Positions 19,646 through 28,261 of a stretch of DNA of 64,000 nucleotides are shown here, piece after piece. The stretch comes from Chromatium weissei. Lineage in GTDB: Bacteria > Pseudomonadota > Gammaproteobacteria > Chromatiales > Chromatiaceae. The notes beneath the pieces were generated by a model that worked only from the letters and a program-made list of their open reading frames with translations, was not told the DNA's origin and did not search any database. The DNA is taken from assembly GCF_016583765.1 (NCBI RefSeq), contig NZ_NRRR01000001.1, forward strand, positions 186,001 through 250,000, read 5' to 3'. Positions within the stretch are counted from its first letter, which is position 1, and each line of letters opens with the position of its first letter. Made by a program: the position numbers and the translations under genes.

Positions 19646-21094
19646 ATGTCTGAAATATCGCTGATTCAAATTCTCACCGAGGTCAACGCCGAGTGGCGGC
19701 AACAGCCCGTCACCTTGCCGACGCTCACCAACATGCAATGGCGCGCCGATGCTTGCGATGCCAATTCGGTGCTGTTTTTTCAGTGCTTTGACGGCGGGCC
19801 GAGCGATGCCGAGATTTATCAGCGTTATCTTCAATCGAGTCGCTGCGCGGCACTGGTCACCAATCGTCAGCTCGCCTGTTTCGACCAGTTACCGAATACG
19901 CTGATTGTCGTAATTGCGCCCGCAGACTGGGCGCAGGTGATCGGACGCTGCTGCGATGTCTGTTATCCGCTGGCGACCGAGCGGCTGCATTTCATCGGAG
20001 TCACCGGCACGAATGGCAAAACGACAACGGTGAAATATGTCGAAGCGATTCTGCTGGCGCACGGGCAGCGCGTGCTTTCGGTCGGCACCTTGGGTCTATT
20101 TCTCAACGGGCAGCGCCAGTTAGAAACGGGTTTCACGTCACCGCCGCAAATCGAATTGCGCCGTTTATTGCATGAATATCAAACACATTGCGATGTGGTG
20201 GTGATGGAAATCAGCAGCCACGCGCTTGATCAGGGGCGCGTGTACGGAATTCCGCTGCGCGCTGCCGGATGGACGAATTTCACCCAAGACCACCTCGATT
20301 ATCATCACGATGAAGCCCATTATTTTGCAGCTAAATCGCTGATTTTGAACTTGATTCAATTCGATGGACGGTTGTATTGCAGCAGCGCGGCAGTGGCAAA
20401 TCGGCTGCTCGCACAGCAATCAACCGTGCCAATTGAATTGGTATCGCCGCAGCAATTATCGTCCGCTGCAATTGCCGCAAAACCCTTTCTCGCATTGGAA
20501 CACAATCGCCACAATTACGCGCTCGCCATTGCATTAGTGAATTGCCTTCTCGGCGAAAACGAGCGTGATGATTGGCAGTATTTAATCGCAGTTGATGGAC
20601 GTTTTGAATGCCAAACATTCGGCAATCACACCATCGTCATTGATTTCGCGCATACGCCCGACGCACTTGAAACCATTCTCATTGCAATTCGCAATGGATT
20701 TCCCACTGCACGCATTGCCACCGTATTTGGTTGTGGCGGTGATCGTGATCGCAGTAAACGTCCGTTAATGGGCGCAGCAGTGGCGCGTCATTCTGATATT
20801 TGTATTGTAACTTCTGACAATCCGCGCACCGAAGACCCAGCACAAATCATTGCAGATATTTTAATTGGAATTCCCAGTGATGCAATTGAAAAACGCACCG
20901 TCGTTATTGAACGTGCCGAAGCCATTGCACAGATATTGAATTGGCTGGCGCAACGTCCAATCACAGAATTCTGGGTCGTTTTAATCGCCGGTAAAGGACA
21001 CGAACGTTATATTGATCGCAATGGTCATAAAACGCCGTATAGCGATCAGGATGAAGTGGCACGTCATTTGGCGCGGCTGAGTTGCACTCAGTAA
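19646..21094 (+). CDS. MurE-type UDP-N-acetylmuramoyl-tripeptide synthetase (or paralogue)
   Basis: A Mur ligase of 482 residues. The central ATPase domain carries GVTGTNGKTTTVKY (P-loop Lys125), the substrate-loop segment EISSHALDQGRV and DHLDYHHDEAHYFAAKSLI with the lysine usually carbamylated; the C-terminal domain has IDFAHTPDALE and DNPRTEDP, the latter being the diaminopimelate-recognition motif of Gram-negative MurE. Thus the likely reaction is addition of meso-diaminopimelate to UDP-MurNAc-dipeptide. The odd point is its location after pyrX rather than in the division/cell-wall cluster, so it may be a second copy with another substrate. GC-rich codons give way to AT-rich ones near 20350. 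Confidence 0.85.
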   Translation: MSEISLIQILTEVNAEWRQQPVTLPTLTNMQWRADACDANSVLFFQCFDGGPSDAEIYQRYLQSSRCAALVTNRQLACFDQLPNTLIVVIAPADWAQVIGRCCDVCYPLATERLHFIGVTGTNGKTTTVKYVEAILLAHGQRVLSVGTLGLFLNGQRQLETGFTSPPQIELRRLLHEYQTHCDVVVMEISSHALDQGRVYGIPLRAAGWTNFTQDHLDYHHDEAHYFAAKSLILNLIQFDGRLYCSSAAVANRLLAQQSTVPIELVSPQQLSSAAIAAKPFLALEHNRHNYALAIALVNCLLGENERDDWQYLIAVDGRFECQTFGNHTIVIDFAHTPDALETILIAIRNGFPTARIATVFGCGGDRDRSKRPLMGAAVARHSDICIVTSDNPRTEDPAQIIADILIGIPSDAIEKRTVVIERAEAIAQILNWLAQRPITEFWVVLIAGKGHERYIDRNGHKTPYSDQDEVARHLARLSCTQ

Positions 21095-21222
21095 TTAACA
21101 ACTCAATTCACAGAACGACTGGCTTTAATCGCGTAATTCAATCCATCAATTATTGTCATCAATACGGACGGTTTTAGGTTATATGCACAGGTTAATTGCT
21201 CTTTAATGCGTAACTAAACACC

Positions 21223-24129
21223 ATGACTCTAAATGATTTCATTGCCAAATGGCAATTTACTACCTTAAAAGAACGTTCTGCAGCGCAAGAGCATTTTCTT
21301 GATTTGTGCGCATTATTAAATGAACCAACACCGGCATCAATTGATCCGAAAGGTGAATTTTATTGTTTTGAACGTGGCGCAAAAAAAGCTGGCGGCGGCG
21401 ATGGTTGGGCAGATGTCTGGAAACGCGGGCATTTCGGTTGGGAATATAAAAGCCCCGGTAAAAATTTAGAGCAGGCATTTAAGCAATTACAATTGTATAC
21501 GCCATCATTGGAATACCCGCCGTTATTAATTGTATCCGATATGGCACAGATTATTATTCATACGGCATTCACCGGTACAGTGCCTAAAATACATTCGTTG
21601 GCATTGGAAGATTTGCGCAATCCCGCCAAATTACAATTATTAAAATGGGCATTTTCTGAACCGGAGCGATTGCGCCCAACACTCACAACCGCAGCATTAA
21701 CGGAAAAGGCAGCACGGCAATTTGGTGAATTAGCGCAAACGTTGCGCGAGCGTGATCACGATACTCAACAGGTTGCGCATTTTTGCCAGCAAATTCTATT
21801 TTGTTTTTTCGCTGAAGATATTGGTTTATTGCCCAATCAATTGTTTAGTAAGTTATTGGAAATCGGGCAGCAGCGTTTGGAACATTTGCCGCCAACACTC
21901 ACTAATTTATTTAATACGATGGCAACTGGAGGATTCTTTGGAACTGATTCGATTGATTGGTTTAATGGCGGATTATTTAATGCAGCAACGCCATTGCCGT
22001 TAACTCGTAATGATGTGCGAACATTGCGGGAATTATCGCAGTTGAATTGGTCAGCTATTGAACCGAGTATTTTTGGAACCTTATTCGAGCGTGGACTTGA
22101 TCCAAATCAACGTGAACAACTCGGTGCGCATTACACTGATTCAGCATCAATTATGCGATTAGTGAATCCGGTGGTGCTCGATCCATTGCGTGAGTATTGG
22201 CATCTTCAAAAGATTGAAATTGCGGATTTAATGCAAAAAGCGGATACAGCAAAATCGGTAAGCGCCCGCACTAAAGCAATTAAATCTGCGCAAGCATTGC
22301 TATCAACGGTATTTGAACGCTTACGGAATTTTCGCGTACTTGATCCTGCCTGTGGTTCGGGAAACTTTTTATTATTGGCATTGCGCGGATTAAAAGATTT
22401 AGAACACACCATTATTTTAGATGCAGAGCAGTTGGGATTGCCGCGTAGTTTTCCGCAAGTCGGACCAGAAAATGTATTGGGAATTGAAACCAATGTTTAT
22501 GCCGCAGAATTGGCGCGGGTGACGGTGTGGATTGGTGAAATTCAATGGATGGTGCAACACGGTTTTTCATTGTCTAAAAATCCAATTTTGAAGCCAATTC
22601 ATATCATTGACCAACGCGATTCTATTTTAGATGGAAACGGCAAAGAATCCGATTGGCCAATAGTGGATGCAATTGTTGGTAATCCGCCTTTTTTAGGTGG
22701 CAGTAAAAAGCGCGGCGTTTTAGGTGATGATTATTTTTCACAACTGGGAACGGTATATTTCGGGCGCATTCCGAATGGTGCAGATTTAGTGTGTTATTGG
22801 TTTGAAAAGGCGCGAGCGCAAATTGAAACAGCTAAACCAGAAAGAAAAGTTGCAGCCGGTTTGGTCGCAACCAATTCAATTCGTGGCGGTGCAAATCGTC
22901 AAGTATTAGAACGCATTTGTGAAACGACGACCATTTTTAATGCGTGGTCAGATGAGCCTTGGATTAACAGCGGTGCAGCAGTGCGTGTGAGTTTAATTTG
23001 CTTTGGCAATTCCAAACTTCAACCGATTTTGAATAATGAACCAGTTGCAGCAATTTATGCGGATTTGACCGCAGGTGATGATGATAAACAAGTAGATTTA
23101 ACCATCGCTAAACCATTACTTGAAAATGATAATGTCAGTTTTGAAGGAACAAAAAAATATGGTGCATTTGATATTTCTGGTGATCTTGCAAGATCATGGT
23201 TAAAGATTCCTAATCCACATGGGCTCCCAACCAGTAATGTTGTTAAACCTTGGCGGAATGGAAAAGATATTACCAGCCGAGCATCTGACACTTGGATCAT
23301 TGATTTTGGTGTCAATATATTGGAATTTGAGGCAGCTTTATATGAATTGCCATTCCAATATCTATTAAAGGAGGTCAAACCTTATCGTGATACGGTTAAA
23401 AACAACAAAACAAAAAAAGATTGGTTTTTTCACGAAAGAACCCGTCCAGAAATGCGTAAAGTATTAAATGGATTGTCGCGCTACATTTGCACTCCGCGAG
23501 TGGCAAAACATCGCTTATTTATTTGGTTAGATAAAGCTGTTTTACCTGATTCACGTTTAATTATTCTTGCTCGTGAAGATGATGTGACATTCGGAATTTT
23601 ATCGTCGCGTATTCACCAAATTTGGTCATTAGCAACTTGCTCTTGGCATGGCGTTGGTAATGATCCAACTTACAATGGTAAATCTTGTTTTGAAACCTTT
23701 CCATTTCCAATTGGATTAACGCCAGCGGATACCAATGGCGCAATTGAAACATTGGACAGCGGCGCAATTATTCCAACCGTTGCAACTGAATACCGAGATC
23801 ACGCCATTGCAATTGCGGAGGCGGCATTTCAATTAAATCGATTGCGCGAGAATTGGTTAAATCCGCCAGAGTGGATTGAACGAATACCAGAAGTGGTTGC
23901 GGGTTATCCTGATCGAATTATTGCCAAACCTGAATTTGCCGAGCAATTAAAAAAGCGCACTTTAACCAATTTGTATAATCAAAAACCAGCGTGGCTTGTT
24001 AATGCGCATTTCAAGTTAGATCACGCGGTGGCGGCGGCGTATGGCTGGGCAAATGAATTGAGTGAAATCGAAATTTTGCAGCGGTTATTGGCATTGAATA
24101 AAGCGCGTAACAATGAATACGTCAATTGA
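21223..24129 (+). CDS. MmeI-like type IIL restriction-modification enzyme
   Basis: A single 968-residue chain combining nuclease, methyltransferase and target recognition. The N-terminal domain has D64, E74 and K76 in exactly the D-X9-E-X-K spacing of the MmeI PD-ExK nuclease (WADVW then WEYKSPG). The central adenine N6-methyltransferase has motif I LDPACGSGNFL (Asp374) and catalytic NPPF (487-490) followed by LGG. The C-terminal region, with DPTYNGKSCFETFPFP, suits the recognition domain; the end (EIEILQRLLALNKAR) is also family-like. MmeI-type enzymes cut about 20 bases from their site, and modification of one strand is enough for protection. No separate methylase or specificity gene is adjacent. 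It is AT-rich relative to the pyr operon and probably horizontally acquired. Confidence 0.88.
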   Translation: MTLNDFIAKWQFTTLKERSAAQEHFLDLCALLNEPTPASIDPKGEFYCFERGAKKAGGGDGWADVWKRGHFGWEYKSPGKNLEQAFKQLQLYTPSLEYPPLLIVSDMAQIIIHTAFTGTVPKIHSLALEDLRNPAKLQLLKWAFSEPERLRPTLTTAALTEKAARQFGELAQTLRERDHDTQQVAHFCQQILFCFFAEDIGLLPNQLFSKLLEIGQQRLEHLPPTLTNLFNTMATGGFFGTDSIDWFNGGLFNAATPLPLTRNDVRTLRELSQLNWSAIEPSIFGTLFERGLDPNQREQLGAHYTDSASIMRLVNPVVLDPLREYWHLQKIEIADLMQKADTAKSVSARTKAIKSAQALLSTVFERLRNFRVLDPACGSGNFLLLALRGLKDLEHTIILDAEQLGLPRSFPQVGPENVLGIETNVYAAELARVTVWIGEIQWMVQHGFSLSKNPILKPIHIIDQRDSILDGNGKESDWPIVDAIVGNPPFLGGSKKRGVLGDDYFSQLGTVYFGRIPNGADLVCYWFEKARAQIETAKPERKVAAGLVATNSIRGGANRQVLERICETTTIFNAWSDEPWINSGAAVRVSLICFGNSKLQPILNNEPVAAIYADLTAGDDDKQVDLTIAKPLLENDNVSFEGTKKYGAFDISGDLARSWLKIPNPHGLPTSNVVKPWRNGKDITSRASDTWIIDFGVNILEFEAALYELPFQYLLKEVKPYRDTVKNNKTKKDWFFHERTRPEMRKVLNGLSRYICTPRVAKHRLFIWLDKAVLPDSRLIILAREDDVTFGILSSRIHQIWSLATCSWHGVGNDPTYNGKSCFETFPFPIGLTPADTNGAIETLDSGAIIPTVATEYRDHAIAIAEAAFQLNRLRENWLNPPEWIERIPEVVAGYPDRIIAKPEFAEQLKKRTLTNLYNQKPAWLVNAHFKLDHAVAAAYGWANELSEIEILQRLLALNKARNNEYVN

Positions 24130-24132
24130 AAT

Positions 24133-24333
24133 CTACGCAGCTTCTGCATGAATACGCTCAATCTGTACTGGATAAAACCCACTTTTTTGTGCATCCAGAA
24201 TCGTCATCTCCCCAATACCTTCAGTGGTGTAACCGATGTTGATATTCCAGTTAACGGATTCATCACGCACAATCGGCAATTGTGAAAACTCAATGAATAA
24301 AATATCGTCGTCTTCGTGATAAACGATCTTCAT
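24133..24333 (-). CDS. DUF2283 family small protein
   Basis: A 66-residue protein with the DUF2283 pattern (MKIVYHEDDDILFIEFS, an Asp-rich turn after the first strand, then GEMTILDAQK). DUF2283 proteins are typically encoded beside DUF4258 proteins, as here, where the start overlaps the upstream gene by four bases. The pair is suspected to be a toxin-antitoxin-like module with DUF2283 as the likely antitoxin, but I know of no firm demonstration. It converges on the MmeI-like gene with three bases between the stops. Confidence 0.75.
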   Translation of the reverse strand: MKIVYHEDDDILFIEFSQLPIVRDESVNWNINIGYTTEGIGEMTILDAQKSGFYPVQIERIHAEAA

Positions 24334-24602
24334 GGGATATTTCGCTCTGTCCAGTTAACCATAATTGTTTTAACAATGATCGCCTGCCCTACTACAATCG
24401 CAGCACAAACGTTATTATCCAAACGTGAAGCAAACTGGTAAAAAATCCAACCGTGTGGTGGTTCCTTTTCAAGATATTCTCCGTTTTCGATCAAATCTTT
24501 CACCTCTATTAACGTGACATTCCGTTTTTTCATTGCTACGACAGCATGATTCGTTAACCAAACCTTCTTTGCAAATCGCGTACTTTCAAATTCTTCGCTC
24601 AT
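24330..24602 (-). CDS. DUF4258 family small protein, possible toxin partner
   Basis: A 90-residue protein with the DUF4258 pattern: WLTNHAVVAMKKRNVTLIEV (the HA...RM/R segment), a middle variable region and VVGQAIIVKTIMVNW near the end. The family is thought to share the compact RelE-like fold. It overlaps the DUF2283 gene by an ATGA, the normal arrangement of such pairs. Location next to a solitary restriction-modification enzyme suggests an accessory defence segment. Function is inferred from family pairing only. Confidence 0.72.
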   Translation of the reverse strand: MSEEFESTRFAKKVWLTNHAVVAMKKRNVTLIEVKDLIENGEYLEKEPPHGWIFYQFASRLDNNVCAAIVVGQAIIVKTIMVNWTERNIP

Positions 24603-24755
24603 CGTTCAAATTTCATCAGGGTTTTCTCGCATTCTTCCGCATTTCAATTTGTCTAACTGTCGCTTAACGATCAGGAAATTAATTAGCGTTTCCTTAGTTT
24701 TCTCCCCGTGCTCTGCCTATAAAAAAGTTTTCACCATTGAATTTATACGTAGCCC

Positions 24756-27020
24756 CTATTTCGTCAAACTCATAAATAAACGCGGCAGTTTTTCTGGCAG
24801 CCGTTCCACGCGATCAATTACCGTAAACCGATTACCGAAACAATCACGGACGTATTCATCGGCATGAGCATCTAAATTGATGCAATAGGTATAAATGCCT
24901 TGCTGATCCAATTCCTGCACGGCTTGATGCGTGTCTTCAATTAACAACCGTTCGTCATTCACATCAATATCGTGCGGCTGCCCATCGGTGAGAATTAACA
25001 GCAATTTCTTTTCTGCTTTACGGGCACTTAAATAATGCGCTGCATGACGCAATGCCGCACCCATTCGCGTTGAATAACCCGCTTCTAATGCCGCCAATCG
25101 CGCTTTGACTTGATCGTCCCAATTCTCGGTATAGCCTTTAATATGTTGATAACGCACTTCATGGCGGGTATTGGATGAAAAACCTGCAATAGCAAATTCG
25201 TCACCTAAATGATCAATTGCCCAGCCGAGCAGCGCCACCGCTTCTTGACTCAATTCCAAAATACTCTGGGTGCAGCCGTCGGGAATTTGGTTAATTGACT
25301 GCGACAAATCCAATAGCAGCATCACCGCAATATCACGTCCATCGTGGCGATGACTCATGTTAATACGCGGATCGGGCGTTGCGCCGCCGCGATAATCAAT
25401 TAACGAGCGAATAGCAATGTCCAAATCCAATTCACTGCCGTCTTCTTGATAACGCAAACGCACATAATTTTGTGGTTTCAGTAAATCGAGAATTTGTTTC
25501 AAACGTTTTGCTAATTGCCGATGTTTTTCTAATAGCGCATCAATTCGTGTTGCATCGCCGCTGGGATGTAGCGCCTCGTATAAACTCACCCAATCTGGGC
25601 GATAAGTCTTTGTTTGATAATCCCATTCTGGATAATGACGCGGCGGCAATGTCTCCATTTCCTCCGCCCGCTGCGGTTGACGCTCGGCAAACGTGTCCTC
25701 TTCATCGCCCTCTTCGATGTAGCGCCAGAGATGCCGATTGTCGTCGCGGTAATCGACGTGGGTGTCGGTGAAATAGACGTTGGACGACAAATCCTGCTGG
25801 CGGCGGGTGCGAGCGATGTAGGAAATGGCGAGATTGGCGATTTCGGCGGTGCTGGAAGTTTTGCCATCGGCGAGCAGCGCGTGAAATCGTGCAACAAAAT
25901 CAATCAGTTCTGGCTGTTGATAGCCGTGATTTGAATCGAGCGCGGCGCGAGAAAACATCGCCAGCCGATGCCGAATGCACGATTCCTGCGTCGAATCGCA
26001 GTCGTCAGCGGCGGGCACAGGATGGAGCGCCAACAGAATGCGCCGCAAGCCGGGATATTCGCGCAGCGCCAACGTGTCCACGCGACAATCTTCAAACATT
26101 TCAACGGCTACGCGCTGAAACGGACTCAAATTATCTGCGATCTGCGGCGTACTCCAGCGCCAATGCGCGGCGATATGCGCCAATACAGCGCGATAGCGAT
26201 CAATTCCGCTGATGCCGTCGCGATCGTCATAACTATCCGGCACGCGCACGCCGAGCGCATCGAAATACGGCAGCGGTTTTGGCTCCATTTCAAACGCATC
26301 GGAATACGGAACCAATAATTGATGTTCCTGCCATAAAGCGCGGAGATATAAATCAAGCTGGCGCTCGTGATCAATAAATAAAGTGCCATGCCGCTCGCGT
26401 TGCAATACGGCGCGACTATCAGTTGATTGCAGACTAAAATACTCGCGCTGGCGTTCAGGATGATCGCCATAATGACGCAATCCGTAATCAATCCAATTGC
26501 GTAATCCGTGACAGGTTAATTGGCGCAATAAATACGGAATTTGTTCTAATAAATCCGGCAAACTGGGACTGGGAATGGTGGTATGAAACCCATGAATTGA
26601 GCCGGTCGTGTGCTCCATAAAATCCAGAATGATTTCAATATAACGCCCGAATAAATCGGTGCATGGCAAGCGCCGTGAGACTTCAGTGATGTTTTGTAAA
26701 AAAGGCAAAATTGCTTTGCCATTCGGACTGCGCGACATTTTCCACACTGCATCCGATACCAGCGCCAATGTTTCCTCGCCTAATTCAGCAGCGACTTGCG
26801 GCATCTTTTCTAAATATACCAATACGGGTTCAAAGCCGCGTCCAATACCGCAAATAACTGAAGCGCCATGTAAATAATCGTGAATTCCCGTTGGACTTAA
26901 CAGCAATTGCGCTTGCGCCATACAATCGGGAAAAACTTGATTGAGTTGGGGAAAATTACAGCGCAATTGCTGGCGATAAGAGTGGAGGATGTCGTCGGCA
27001 AGTGGAAGAAGTGCGGGCAT
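24756..27020 (-). CDS. cbbO: CbbO: von Willebrand-domain RuBisCO activation protein
   Basis: A 754-residue protein that works with the AAA+ protein CbbQ to remove inhibitory sugar phosphates from RuBisCO. The long N-terminal part is helical and family-specific; the C-terminal part (from about residue 560) is a von Willebrand factor A domain with the MIDAS sequence LLLDLSQSIN, a conserved Thr in YSTRMGAALRHA, and LLILTDGQPHDID. It lies downstream of cbbM and cbbQ in the same direction, with a small HicB-like gene and a palindromic element in between. The centre (about 25640-26300) is clearly GC-richer than both ends. An AGGA precedes the ATG. Confidence 0.92.
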   Translation of the reverse strand: MPALLPLADDILHSYRQQLRCNFPQLNQVFPDCMAQAQLLLSPTGIHDYLHGASVICGIGRGFEPVLVYLEKMPQVAAELGEETLALVSDAVWKMSRSPNGKAILPFLQNITEVSRRLPCTDLFGRYIEIILDFMEHTTGSIHGFHTTIPSPSLPDLLEQIPYLLRQLTCHGLRNWIDYGLRHYGDHPERQREYFSLQSTDSRAVLQRERHGTLFIDHERQLDLYLRALWQEHQLLVPYSDAFEMEPKPLPYFDALGVRVPDSYDDRDGISGIDRYRAVLAHIAAHWRWSTPQIADNLSPFQRVAVEMFEDCRVDTLALREYPGLRRILLALHPVPAADDCDSTQESCIRHRLAMFSRAALDSNHGYQQPELIDFVARFHALLADGKTSSTAEIANLAISYIARTRRQQDLSSNVYFTDTHVDYRDDNRHLWRYIEEGDEEDTFAERQPQRAEEMETLPPRHYPEWDYQTKTYRPDWVSLYEALHPSGDATRIDALLEKHRQLAKRLKQILDLLKPQNYVRLRYQEDGSELDLDIAIRSLIDYRGGATPDPRINMSHRHDGRDIAVMLLLDLSQSINQIPDGCTQSILELSQEAVALLGWAIDHLGDEFAIAGFSSNTRHEVRYQHIKGYTENWDDQVKARLAALEAGYSTRMGAALRHAAHYLSARKAEKKLLLILTDGQPHDIDVNDERLLIEDTHQAVQELDQQGIYTYCINLDAHADEYVRDCFGNRFTVIDRVERLPEKLPRLFMSLTK

Positions 27021-27071
27021 AAAATCCTCTTTGAATTAAGTTAGCAGTTTTCAGTTGGCAATGGAATTGGA

Positions 27072-27284
27072 TTAGGCGTACATCAATTTTCCGCGAGGTT
27101 CTGGAATTTTACGCCCTAAATCACCCGCAGTTTCAATCCATTCTTGAATAATCATTTCAGCATTTTTCAATGCTTCTTGATAACTTTTTCCATCAGCCAT
27201 ACACCCAGACAGTTCAGGAACTTCGGCAATAAAAGCATTATCTTCCGCGCTCCAATAAATAATGATTTCGTATTTAGCTGGCAT
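27072..27284 (-). CDS. HicB-family antitoxin-like protein (orphan)
   Basis: A 70-residue protein (KYEIIIYWSAEDNAFIAEVP, ELSGCMADGKSYQEALKNAE, ending RGKLMYA) with the partial RNase H-like fold pattern of HicB antitoxins. The frame is open further upstream, but that part overlaps cbbQ and lacks family resemblance; ATGs at 27284 and 27293 are both possible starts. No HicA toxin gene (about 60 residues, with a conserved His) can be found next to it. It interrupts the cbbQ-cbbO spacing, so either it is a passenger that entered with the palindromic element upstream or it has become part of the cbb transcript. Confidence 0.72.
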   Translation of the reverse strand: MPAKYEIIIYWSAEDNAFIAEVPELSGCMADGKSYQEALKNAEMIIQEWIETAGDLGRKIPEPRGKLMYA

Positions 27285-27302
27285 TGGATTCATTAGGTCG
27301 GT

Positions 27303-27337
27303 GTAGTTGGGTTGCCAATAGCGGCAACCCAAGCTAC
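27303..27337. repeat. palindromic element between cbbQ and the HicB-like gene
   Basis: TTGGGTTGCC (27307-27316) and GGCAACCCAA (27323-27332) pair perfectly around a six-base loop, and outer GTAG/CTAC extends the stem past one bulged base. The shape and the GGGTTGCC/GGCAACCC core resemble dispersed palindromic repeats known from cyanobacteria and filamentous sulfur bacteria. In the cbb transcript it would form a stable hairpin just after the cbbQ stop; there is no T-run, so it looks more like an mRNA-stability element or mobile repeat than a terminator. Confidence 0.6.
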
Positions 27338-27342
27338 AAACT

Positions 27343-28149
27343 CTATCCAAACACCGCATCAATTGCATGATGCAGCGTCGCACGAATATCATCATCGTCA
27401 GTAATTGGATCAACTAACGCCATGCGACTTGCAGCAATGGGTGCAATTCCCGCTTCCATTAAATTAGCCGCGTAAACTAATAACCGCGTCGAAATTCCTT
27501 CATCTAATCCATGTCCTTTCAAATTGCGGGCAGCAAGCGCAATCTTGACTAAAGCGGCGGCTAATTCCGCACTAATACCGGTTTCAGTGGCGACAATCTG
27601 CGCTTCCAATTCAGCTGGCGGATAATCAAAGACCAATGCGGAAAATCGTTGTTTCGTCGATTGCTTCAAATCTTTCATTAACGATTGATAGCCCGGGTTA
27701 TACGAAATCACGAGTTGAAAATCAGAATGCGCCGTGACGATTTCGCCTTTTTTGTCTAATGGTAAATTGCGGCGATGATCGGTTAATGGATGAATGACGA
27801 CGGTTGTATCTTGTCGCGCTTCAACGATTTCATCTAAATAACAAATCGCGCCAATGCGCGCTGCAATCGTTAATGGACCATCGAGCCAGCGTGTTCCCGT
27901 CGCATCCAATAAATAACGTCCAACTAAATCGGATGCAGTCATATCTTCATTGCAGGCAACGGTGACGAGTGGTTTACCCAATCGCCATGCCATGTATTCA
28001 ATAAACCGCGATTTGCCGCAGCCAGTTGGGCCTTTCACCATCACGGGAAGTCGGCGTTGATATGCCGCTTCGTATAGCGCGATTTCATTGCCTTGCGGTT
28101 GATAAAAGGGTTCGTGGTGAATTTGATATTGCGCAGTATCAATGCTCAT
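27343..28149 (-). CDS. cbbQ: CbbQ: MoxR-type AAA+ ATPase of RuBisCO activation
   Basis: Ring-forming ATPase that with CbbO reactivates inhibited RuBisCO. The ATG at 28149 (MSIDTAQYQIHHEPFYQP) with AGGAA in front gives 268 residues, the standard length; upstream in-frame codons to 28248 are not family-like. Walker A is VKGPTGCGKSRF, followed by PLVTVACNEDMTASDLVGRY; Walker B is ICYLDEIVEARQD, and sensor/arginine-finger segments follow (LVISYNPGYQ, KQRFSALVFDYP). It is separated from cbbM by a hairpin terminator, so its expression may depend on partial readthrough. Confidence 0.95.
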   Translation of the reverse strand: MSIDTAQYQIHHEPFYQPQGNEIALYEAAYQRRLPVMVKGPTGCGKSRFIEYMAWRLGKPLVTVACNEDMTASDLVGRYLLDATGTRWLDGPLTIAARIGAICYLDEIVEARQDTTVVIHPLTDHRRNLPLDKKGEIVTAHSDFQLVISYNPGYQSLMKDLKQSTKQRFSALVFDYPPAELEAQIVATETGISAELAAALVKIALAARNLKGHGLDEGISTRLLVYAANLMEAGIAPIAASRMALVDPITDDDDIRATLHHAIDAVFG

Positions 28150-28212
28150 TAACAGTTCCTGAATAATGAAAAAGTGGAGAACGAGAGGAATATAGGCGGA
28201 GTGACAGGCAAT

Positions 28213-28242
28213 AAAAAGCCCCCGTAAAACGGAGGCTTTTTT
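28213..28242 (-). terminator. hairpin between cbbM and cbbQ (partial terminator)
   Basis: AAAAAGCC-C-CCGT and ACGG-A-GGCTTTTT form a stem with one mismatch, framed by A- and T-runs. Read along the cbbM transcript it ends in TTTTTATTG and should terminate or attenuate, giving more cbbM than cbbQ/cbbO. Confidence 0.8.
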
Positions 28243-28261
28243 AATCAATTAACGCATGAGC

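Noticed and set aside
24649..24867. 72-codon frame running into the cbbO gene on the opposite strand
   Set aside because: It mostly overlaps the end of cbbO, has no ribosome binding site and resembles nothing.
27285..27413. Longer start for the HicB-like protein
   Set aside because: The added part overlaps cbbQ and the palindromic element and is not family-like.
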